Assembly (NCBI RefSeq): GCF_000019965.1
Contig: NC_010571.1
Coordinates: 3,233,001 to 3,297,000, forward strand
Source: Opitutus terrae PB90-1
Lineage (GTDB): Bacteria; Verrucomicrobiota; Verrucomicrobiia; Opitutales; Opitutaceae
DNA: 64,000 nucleotides
Reading direction: 5' to 3'
Part shown: piece after piece, positions 1-6,691 of the stretch
How positions within the stretch are numbered: the first letter of the stretch is position 1
Layout of the letters: each line of letters opens with the position of its first letter
The notes under the pieces: generated by a model
Databases searched by the model: none
What the model saw: the letters and a program-made list of their open reading frames with translations, nothing else
What the model was told of the DNA's origin: nothing
Position numbers and translations under genes: made by a program

Positions 1-613
1 CGCGCAGGCCGAGGCGCGTCGAGACCACGCCCTCGTTCATCACCGCGCCCTGGGTCATGGACGTGTCCTGGCAGTGATCCATGAGCGGCAGGTCGAACAT
101 CTTCGCGTATTCGCAGGCGCGGCGCATCACCTCGTTGCTCTGCACGCAGTCGCCGTCATCGGTGATCGCCACGACGCCCGCGCGCTGAAGCGAGCCGAAT
201 GGCGCGAGCGCCTGGCCCTTCATGCCCACGGTGATGCATCCGGTGGGATGCACCTTCACGACCGCGTCCCGGCGGATCGCGTCGTTGATGTATTGGATCG
301 TGCCGACGTTGTCGGCGGGCGGCGTGGTGTTGGGCATGCACACCACCGTGGTGAATCCGCCGGCGGCCGCGGCGCGGGATCCGGTCGCGATGGTCTCCTT
401 GTGCGACTGACCGGGCTCCCGGAAATGGACGTGGATGTCGACCAGTCCCGGGCAGGCGACGAGCCCGCGGGCGTCGATTTTCTTCGCGCGGCGCTTCGCG
501 TCGCGCGAGAGCGAGTCGACCAGGCGGCCGTCGGTGACGAAGAGGTCGCCGGTGGCGTCGCGCTTGCTGGCGGGATCGATGACCCGGGCGTTTTGGATCC
601 AGAGGGAGGGCAT
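1..613 (-). CDS. pyrC: Dihydroorotase, N-terminal part (cut by window edge)
   Basis: Cyclises carbamoyl aspartate to dihydroorotate, the third step of pyrimidine synthesis, in the cytoplasm. About 204 residues are visible, and the C-terminus lies beyond base 1. The metal-binding signature HVHFREPG starts at residue 61 (His61, His63), and a later MDHCQD segment matches the His-containing metal region of the class I (PyrC/PyrX) family. The ATG at 613 gives the usual N-terminal beta strand ([13 protein letters not shown]). It is the third gene of a pyrR-pyrB-pyrC operon, separated from pyrB by a repeat-filled gap of 96 bp. Since the end is missing, I cannot tell an active enzyme from an inactive PyrX-type partner of PyrB, but the HxH motif argues for an active one. 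Confidence 0.93.
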   Translation of the reverse strand, partial: MPSLWIQNARVIDPASKRDATGDLFVTDGRLVDSLSRDAKRRAKKIDARGLVACPGLVDIHVHFREPGQSHKETIATGSRAAAAGGFTTVVCMPNTTPPADNVGTIQYINDAIRRDAVVKVHPTGCITVGMKGQALAPFGSLQRAGVVAITDDGDCVQSNEVMRRACEYAKMFDLPLMDHCQDTSMTQGAVMNEGVVSTRLGLR

Positions 614-620
614 GTTCAAT

Positions 621-707
621 CGTTCTCGTTATCGTTCTCTTTCTCGTTCTCCCCGATCGCCTCCGTTCGCTTGCGAGAACGAGAACGATTAAGAGAACGA
701 GAACGAT
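621..707. repeat. Inverted pair of degenerate hexamer arrays between pyrB and pyrC
   Basis: On the left, bases 621-651 are a run of 6-nt units of the form CGTTCT (CGTTCT, CGTTAT, CGTTCT, CTTTCT, CGTTCT). On the right, bases 676-707 are the complementary units GAGAAC GAGAAC GATTAA GAGAAC GAGAAC GAT. A loop of about 24 nt separates them. Transcribed with the operon, the two arms would form a long, purine/pyrimidine-biased hairpin between the PyrB and PyrC coding regions. It could be an mRNA-processing or attenuation element, or simply a mobile repeat. Confidence 0.85.
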
Positions 708-709
708 GG

Positions 710-1654
710 TTACTCGATCGGCGCGACGTTTTCCGGCTGGCCGCCGGCGCAGAGGTAGAGCGCGGCCATGCGGACCGCGATGCCGTTGTTCACCTGTTCC
801 AGGATCACGCTGTGGTCGCCGTCGGCGAGATCGCTGTCGATCTCCACGCCGCGGTTGATCGGGCCGGGGTGCATGATGATCGCCTTCGGGTTCAGCCAGC
901 TCGCGCGGGTCTTGTTCAATCCGAACATGCTGGTGTACTCGCCGAGCGACGGGAAATGGCCGCTCGACTGGCGCTCGTGCTGGATGCGCAGCAGCATCAC
1001 GACCTCGGCATCGGCGAGCGCCGTGCGCAGGTCGTGCGAGACCTCGACACCGAGATCGGTGAACCAGTGCGGCACGAGCGTCGCCGGGCCGACCAGCGTG
1101 ACGTTTGCACCGAGCTTCGTCAGCGCGTGAATGTTCGAGCGCGCCACGCGGCTGAAAAGAATATCGCCGAGGATCACGATTTTGCGGCCCTTCAGGCTGC
1201 CGAGGTGCTCCTTCATCGTGAACGTGTCGAGCAGCCCCTGCGTCGGATGCTCGTGCGCGCCGTCGCCGGCGTTGATCACGGGAATGTCCAGGATTCGCGA
1301 GAGATACAGCGGCGAGCCGGCGGCGGCGTGGCGGATGACGATCATGTCCGCGCCGAGCGCCTGGATGTTCTTGGCGGTGTCGTGCAGCGTTTCTCCTTTG
1401 GTCGTGCTGCTGCTGGCGGCGTCGAAGGAAATCACATCGGCGCTGAGCCGCTTGGCGGCCATGTCGAAGGCCATGCGCGTGCGCGTGCTCGGCTCGAGGA
1501 AAAGGTTGACGATGGTCTTGCCGCGAAGGGCGGGAACCTTTTTGACGCGGCGGGACAACGTGCGCTTGAAGGCTGCCGCCGTGGCGTGGATTTGGTCGAT
1601 TTCCTCGCGGGAAAGTTCCTCGAGGGTGAGAAGATGTCGGCGCGTCCAGGGCAT
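710..1654 (-). CDS. pyrB: Aspartate carbamoyltransferase catalytic subunit
   Basis: Condenses carbamoyl phosphate with aspartate, the committed step of pyrimidine synthesis. It has 314 residues, the normal length. The carbamoyl-phosphate loop EPSTRTR is at 54-60, the HPTQG motif at 136-140 and the aspartate-domain HPGP at 262-265. It follows pyrR by 13 bp, so the two are surely cotranscribed. No pyrI regulatory subunit is seen nearby, which fits the PyrR-controlled type of operon in which ATCase is not allosterically inhibited by CTP. Confidence 0.97.
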   Translation of the reverse strand: MPWTRRHLLTLEELSREEIDQIHATAAAFKRTLSRRVKKVPALRGKTIVNLFLEPSTRTRMAFDMAAKRLSADVISFDAASSSTTKGETLHDTAKNIQALGADMIVIRHAAAGSPLYLSRILDIPVINAGDGAHEHPTQGLLDTFTMKEHLGSLKGRKIVILGDILFSRVARSNIHALTKLGANVTLVGPATLVPHWFTDLGVEVSHDLRTALADAEVVMLLRIQHERQSSGHFPSLGEYTSMFGLNKTRASWLNPKAIIMHPGPINRGVEIDSDLADGDHSVILEQVNNGIAVRMAALYLCAGGQPENVAPIE

Positions 1655-1667
1655 GAGATTTTCGATT

Positions 1668-2231
1668 TCAGGTTGCCGCTTTTCGATTGGCCCCCGCGGG
1701 TTCCACGCGAAGCACGTCGGCCGCGGGATCGCGAGGATCGAGTCGGACGACGACTTTTTCGTCGGCGGAGGGCTCGAGCGTCAGCGCGCAGTAATCTGCG
1801 GCGAGGGGGAGCCGGCGGCCGCCGCGATCAACGAGGATGGCGAGTTCGACCAGGTCGGGCCGGCCGTGATCGAAGAGCTCATTGAGCGCGGCGTTCACGG
1901 TGCGGCCGGAGAACAGCACGTCATCGACGAGGACGACGGTAGCGCCGTTCACGTCGCCGGGGATGTGTGTGGGTGCGAATTCCTTCGGGATCGGATTGCG
2001 GCCGATGTCGTCGCGGTGAAACGAAATGTCGATCGTGCCGGACTGCACCGCCAGGCCGGGGCGCAGCTGCGCGAGTCGGACGGTGAGCCGGCGGGCGAGT
2101 TCGATGCCGCCGTTGGCGATGCCGAGCAGGAGGAGGCGGCGGGAATGGCCGTGGCGCTCGGCAATGGCGGCGGCGAGCCGCTCGATCGCGGCGTGAATTT
2201 CCCGGGCTCCGATCGTCTTGGGTTGGACCAC
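1668..2231 (-). CDS. pyrR: PyrR-type uracil phosphoribosyltransferase / pyr regulator
   Basis: This is a phosphoribosyltransferase-fold protein of 187 residues. The PRPP-binding signature VVLVDDVLFSGRT lies at 99-111, and the DISFHRDD segment near residue 70 is typical of PyrR. In characterised bacteria PyrR binds pyr mRNA when UMP is abundant and causes attenuation, and it also has uracil phosphoribosyltransferase activity. It heads the pyr operon here. I could not identify a convincing PyrR-binding stem-loop in the leader (2232-2345), so regulation by attenuation is inferred from the family. Confidence 0.93.
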   Translation of the reverse strand: MVQPKTIGAREIHAAIERLAAAIAERHGHSRRLLLLGIANGGIELARRLTVRLAQLRPGLAVQSGTIDISFHRDDIGRNPIPKEFAPTHIPGDVNGATVVLVDDVLFSGRTVNAALNELFDHGRPDLVELAILVDRGGRRLPLAADYCALTLEPSADEKVVVRLDPRDPAADVLRVEPAGANRKAAT

Positions 2232-2355
2232 GGGCCTTGGTTGTGACGCTGCGGTGGAGTCCGGTAAAGCGAAATGTCCGCGCGGAAATTGCGCTGGTTA
2301 GTGCGCCGCTCGTGGCAGCGGCGAGACGCTCGTGGAGGGACAACTAGCAACAGAC

Positions 2356-2376
2356 GGCCGGCGGCGAGCGCCGGCC
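2356..2376. repeat. GGCCGGCG palindrome in the pyrR leader region
   Basis: An 8-bp-arm perfect hairpin (GGCCGGCG, loop GCGAG, CGCCGGCC), followed by CTAC. It belongs to the same style as elements at 11037-11059 and 62478. It sits between the end of the subtilase gene and pyrR, both on the minus strand, so it could also serve as a terminator stem, although no T-tract follows. Nothing else recognisable lies in 2232-2418. Confidence 0.7.
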
Positions 2377-2418
2377 CTACGCTTGAAGGATCCGCGACAC
2401 CGGTGCCGCGTCGGGCGT

Positions 2419-5400
2419 TCAGGGGGCGGGGTTCACGACGAGCAGCGCGGTGACATCGGTGCCGTCCTGTTCCAGACGGGCGCGATTCGTCTGCGCCGGC
2501 AAGCGGACGTTGTGCGAGGTGGTGCCGTCGACGAACTGCAGCCGGGTAAGTCCGCTGACCCGGACCGGCTGGTTGTTCAACTGCAGCAGATCACCGCCGG
2601 TGATCTTGGTTTCACCGGCGGAGCCAAGCTGCAGCACGGGCATGGCATCGTCGGCGGCATTGATGTCGCCGACATAGACCGGACCGGTGACCCGCACGCC
2701 GGGCGCGTAGATGCCAGTGATGCCCTTGGCGGCGAGGTAACTCGCATTCGCCGTGCGGAGCGACGCGCATTGGCCGTCGGTGGACAACACGGCGAGGTAG
2801 GAGAGGTCGGCCGCGCCGTCGTAGGTGACGCCGGTTTTGAAGAGCGCCGGATTCACCGCGGTCAAGGTGCCGACGCTGAAGACGGTCAGATGCGTCGTTT
2901 CGTTCGCGCCGCTCAGCACGAGGTGGGCGTGCCCGCGGCGGTAGAGGATATTGGGTTGATCGTAGTTCACCGGCGCCGCGGGGCCGGTCGCGTTTTCCAA
3001 TACAACCGTCAGCGTGCCGGCGCCGGAGAATTCGACCTGCACGATGTCGTCGCTGAGATCGATGAAGGAGATGCGCGCGATCTGACCGGGATCGGCGGTG
3101 ATCGATGCGGCCGTTCCCTCGAGCAGGAACTGGTCGTAAGTGTTGCCGTTGGGGTGCTGGATGTCCGGCCCGACCTGCGAGGCGTTGCCGAGGACCCGGC
3201 TGGTGATGGTGACGCCGACGATGGCGGGTTGCGTCGTCAACGTGCTCTCGCTCGAGGCGCGCGCGGTGTAAACCCCCGCATCGGCCGGCTGGACGTTGGC
3301 CAGCGTCAGCGTCGCGCCGGTGGCGCCGGAGATCGCCGAACCGTCCTTGAACCACTGGTAATTCACGCTGCTGGCGCCGGAGGTGCCGACGGAGAGCGCG
3401 ATCGCGGAGCCGGCCACGGCGACCTGCGACTGCGGCTGGGCGGTGATCGAGAAACCCAGCGGCCGCGCGTGACCCGTGTGCGGCGCATCGTGCTGGAACA
3501 TCGGCCACGCGGAGTTGGCGGCGGATTGGCCGAGCTCGAACGCGTGCAGCTTGGCGTCGTTGCTGCCGAAGTAGAGCCGGTTGTTCGCGATCACCGGCGA
3601 GGAGCGAATCCGCCGCGCGGATGCGAACGTGCGCGCGAGCGTGCCGTCGGCGCGCACGCCGTAGACGAAGCCATCGTAGACGCCGACATACACCGTCCCA
3701 TCCGCGGCCACCGCCGGCGACGAAGCGCGGACCTCATCGCCGAGTTCGTAGGCCCATTTCGTCGCGCCGCTCTGCGGGTTCAAGGCGTAGAGTTTGTGAT
3801 CGTACGCCGCAAAATAGATTGTGCCGTCGGGTGCAAGCGCGGGGGAAGAGGAGATGCTGGTGTCCCCGCCCGCGAACGCCGGAATCTTGATCGTCCACTT
3901 GCTGATCGGCGCGGCGGCGCCCGGAGTGAGCGCGTAGAACGCCCCCTTGAGCGTGCCGAAGTAGAGCGTGCCATCGGCGCCAAACGCGGGCGTGGTGTAG
4001 ATGTCGCCATCGGCGGTGAACGTCCACCGCAAGGCCGCGGCGCTGCCCTGATCGGTCACCGCGTAGAGCTTGCCGCCGTTGCTGCCGACGTAGATCGCGC
4101 CGTCGAGCCCGATGACTGGGGAACAGTAGGTGCCGCCGGTTTCGACCGCATCGATCGTGTAGGTCCACTTCAACGCGCCCGCCGGGGTGAACGCGTAGAG
4201 CTTGGCACTGTCGCGGATGTACACGGTGCCATCGGCAGCGATGGCGGGCGCGCAAAGGATCTCCGATTCCGTGGTGTAGCTCCATCTGCTCACGCCCGTC
4301 GCGCCGTTAATCGCGTAGAATTTCTTGTCGTACGACCCGATGTAAACGGTGCCGTCCGCGGCCACCGCGGGCGAGCCGCCGATGATGCCCTGGCCGCTTG
4401 TGTTGAACCGCCATTTCCGCGTGCCGTCGCTGGCGACCGCGTAGACAGCGATGTCATGCTTGTCGGCCGAGCCGGCGCCAAAATAGACGGTGCCGTCGGC
4501 GCCCACGGCGGGCGAGGACGTGATCTCGTCGTTCGCGGGAAACTCCCACGCCGAGTCGGCCAGCGTCAGCGTGAACTCGGCGCCCGTCGCCGCATCGTCG
4601 GACGCGTGATCGATTTGGAAGTAGTACGTCGTGCCGGCGGTGGCGCTGAACTTCACCAGCGCGTCGGTGTTGGTGGTGGAGGAGTTGTTGTTCGAAGCGA
4701 CCAGCGTGAGCGCCGACACCGCACTGCCGGTATAGACCGCGGCGATCGTGTCGATCTGCGTCGCAAAGGCGCCGAGATGATAAACGCCCGAACTCGGGGC
4801 CACCCACGAATACCAGACCGTGCGACCTGCGCCGCCGCTGACGATCGGCTCAGTGGGTTCGGACGACGCGCCGAGATTGAGCGAGGTGACCTGCACGGCG
4901 TTGCCGCTGAGCGCGGCGGCGCGCGCGAATGAATCGTTGGCGGGCACGCTCGCGATCTTCAGCGCGGTCAGCCCGGCGCCGATCGTCCGGCTCGAGACGG
5001 CGATCTGATAAGCGGTGTTGGCCGTGGCGTTGATCACGACGCGGCTGCTCGTGCCGCCGGTGCTCGCGTTGTCGTTTGCGCCTACCTGTTGCAGGCCTCC
5101 GAGCGTCGTCCCCGTGTAGACGGCGAGCAAGGTGTCGTACGCGCTCCCGGTGGTGTCGAATGACACCTCCGTCGTTTCCGGCGCCGTCCACGTCCACCAC
5201 AGTGAGTTGTTGTTGCCCACGCCCGCATGTGCCGGCTCGCCCGTCTCGCTCGAGGCGCCGGTGTTGGAAGTCCGCACCGCGAGGTTGCGGCCGCTCAGCG
5301 GCGCGCGTTCGGCGAAGCGGTCGTTGAACGGCCGGTTGTCGGTCGAGGCGAGCGCTTGCGCGAGATTCAGCCGGCCGCCGGTCTGCACCTTGCCTTGCAG

Positions 5401-6597
5401 CGCCGGGAGCCGGGTGGTGGCGCGCAACAGCCGGTTGATCGTCTGCCGGTAGGTGTCCGAGGGAAACCGCGCCTTGAGCAGCGCGACCGCGCCGGTCACG
5501 TGCGGTGCGGCCATCGAGGTGCCGCTGAGCGTCTTGGTGGCGGAGTCGTTCGCGTTCGAGGTCGAGAGGATGCTGTCGCCGGGCGCGGCGAGATCGACCA
5601 TGCCGCCGTAGTTGGAGCTGTCCGCCAGCACGTCGGCGCGCGTGGTCGAGGCGACGGTCACGATGTTGTCGAGCAGGTAGCCGGCGGGATAAACGGAGAC
5701 GGAGTCGTTGTTGCTGCTGTCGTTGCCGGCGGCGGCGACGATGATGATCCCGGCGTCGCGCGCCTGGCGCATCGCGTCGAAGACGGCGGAGCTGTAGGTT
5801 TCTCCGCCGAAGCTGGCGTTGATCACCTGGGCGCCGTTCGCGATGGCGTAGTCGATGCATTCGATCTCGTCCGAAATGCTGCCGCCCTCTTCGTCGGGGA
5901 TGAACTTCAGTCCCATCAATTGCGCTCGCCAGGCGACGCCGGTGGTGCCGAGCCCGTTGTTGCCGACGGCGCCGACAATGCCGGCCACATGGGTGCCGTG
6001 CCCGCTGTTGTCGGTCGGCGTGTAGTAACTCGAACTGCTGGACGAAACCGTGGCGTCGATCCCGGGCGTGCCGCGGCTGTTGGACCAGAGATTGCCGGCG
6101 AAATCCTGATGCGTTTGACGCAGTCCGGAATCGATGATGGCCACCTTGATGTTCGCGGCGCTGCTGAGCGTATCCCACGCGGTGGTGGCGCTGATATCCG
6201 CTCCGGGCGTGGTCGTGTTGCGCAACGACCATTGCTCGCCGAAGGACGGATCGTTCGGAATCGCGAACGGCCGCACGAGATGGTCGGGCTCGACGTATTC
6301 GTAGCGGCCGGTGCCGCGCAGCCGGCGGATCGCCGCGGCCGCCGATTCACCGGGACCGAGTTCCAGCACGCGCAGATTGCCGATCCGCGAAAACGAGCGA
6401 CGCAGCCGCAGGCCGTTGCGCGATTCGATTTCGTCGGAGGCCTCGCGCAAGCCGGCCTTGGGTTTTGCCAGAATGCGATCGTCGCGAAAGCCTTGCGTGC
6501 GCTCTTTGGCGGTGAAGGCGGCAGCGGGGTGGGCGGCGGCGCAGGCTCCGATCAACGCCAGCCAAACCAAGACACGACGGAGAAAATGGGTTTTCAA
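2419..6597 (-). CDS. Secreted S8 subtilase with PPC-like, PQQ-propeller and Ig-like domains
   Basis: A very large exported serine protease of about 1,392 residues. A signal peptide (KTHFLRR, then a hydrophobic stretch ending AHPAAA) follows a TTG start at 6597; another TTG at 6633 would add 12 residues before the signal and is less likely. The subtilisin triad is complete: Asp156 in VAIIDSG, His200 in GHGTHVAG, Ser361 in GTSMAAPHV. After the protease come two PPC/beta-sandwich-like regions (roughly 420-680), then eight repeats of the form SPAxxADGTVYxG (roughly 690-1050) that predict a PQQ/BamB-like beta propeller. An Ig-like domain (about 1060-1150) and a C-terminal beta-rich region of unknown type follow. 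It is probably cell-surface or extracellular, and the substrate is unknown. Confidence 0.93.
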   Translation of the reverse strand: MKTHFLRRVLVWLALIGACAAAHPAAAFTAKERTQGFRDDRILAKPKAGLREASDEIESRNGLRLRRSFSRIGNLRVLELGPGESAAAAIRRLRGTGRYEYVEPDHLVRPFAIPNDPSFGEQWSLRNTTTPGADISATTAWDTLSSAANIKVAIIDSGLRQTHQDFAGNLWSNSRGTPGIDATVSSSSSSYYTPTDNSGHGTHVAGIVGAVGNNGLGTTGVAWRAQLMGLKFIPDEEGGSISDEIECIDYAIANGAQVINASFGGETYSSAVFDAMRQARDAGIIIVAAAGNDSSNNDSVSVYPAGYLLDNIVTVASTTRADVLADSSNYGGMVDLAAPGDSILSTSNANDSATKTLSGTSMAAPHVTGAVALLKARFPSDTYRQTINRLLRATTRLPALQGKVQTGGRLNLAQALASTDNRPFNDRFAERAPLSGRNLAVRTSNTGASSETGEPAHAGVGNNNSLWWTWTAPETTEVSFDTTGSAYDTLLAVYTGTTLGGLQQVGANDNASTGGTSSRVVINATANTAYQIAVSSRTIGAGLTALKIASVPANDSFARAAALSGNAVQVTSLNLGASSEPTEPIVSGGAGRTVWYSWVAPSSGVYHLGAFATQIDTIAAVYTGSAVSALTLVASNNNSSTTNTDALVKFSATAGTTYYFQIDHASDDAATGAEFTLTLADSAWEFPANDEITSSPAVGADGTVYFGAGSADKHDIAVYAVASDGTRKWRFNTSGQGIIGGSPAVAADGTVYIGSYDKKFYAINGATGVSRWSYTTESEILCAPAIAADGTVYIRDSAKLYAFTPAGALKWTYTIDAVETGGTYCSPVIGLDGAIYVGSNGGKLYAVTDQGSAAALRWTFTADGDIYTTPAFGADGTLYFGTLKGAFYALTPGAAAPISKWTIKIPAFAGGDTSISSSPALAPDGTIYFAAYDHKLYALNPQSGATKWAYELGDEVRASSPAVAADGTVYVGVYDGFVYGVRADGTLARTFASARRIRSSPVIANNRLYFGSNDAKLHAFELGQSAANSAWPMFQHDAPHTGHARPLGFSITAQPQSQVAVAGSAIALSVGTSGASSVNYQWFKDGSAISGATGATLTLANVQPADAGVYTARASSESTLTTQPAIVGVTITSRVLGNASQVGPDIQHPNGNTYDQFLLEGTAASITADPGQIARISFIDLSDDIVQVEFSGAGTLTVVLENATGPAAPVNYDQPNILYRRGHAHLVLSGANETTHLTVFSVGTLTAVNPALFKTGVTYDGAADLSYLAVLSTDGQCASLRTANASYLAAKGITGIYAPGVRVTGPVYVGDINAADDAMPVLQLGSAGETKITGGDLLQLNNQPVRVSGLTRLQFVDGTTSHNVRLPAQTNRARLEQDGTDVTALLVVNPAP

Positions 6598-6691
6598 GCA
6601 GGGTAAAGTTAGTCCTGTGACGGGCCCGGACAACGATAGTTTCGTATACGCTTCGTCAGAGCCCGAGCGCGCTTGCAGGTTTACGGGTTTA

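Noticed and set aside
74-1885. Long open frame on the plus strand opposite pyrC, pyrB and pyrR
   Set aside because: It is an antisense shadow in GC-rich coding DNA. The minus-strand frames have clear family motifs, whereas this one is Arg/Ala/Gly-rich without any.
2232-2345. PyrR-binding attenuator in the pyr leader
   Set aside because: I could not find the conserved binding-loop sequence or a terminator/antiterminator pair, so it is not listed.
2332-4932. Plus-strand open frame of about 866 codons opposite the subtilase
   Set aside because: It is the complement of the propeller and Ig repeats, with repeated GxxGAVxxDxxRAV patterns that merely mirror the propeller repeats on the other strand.
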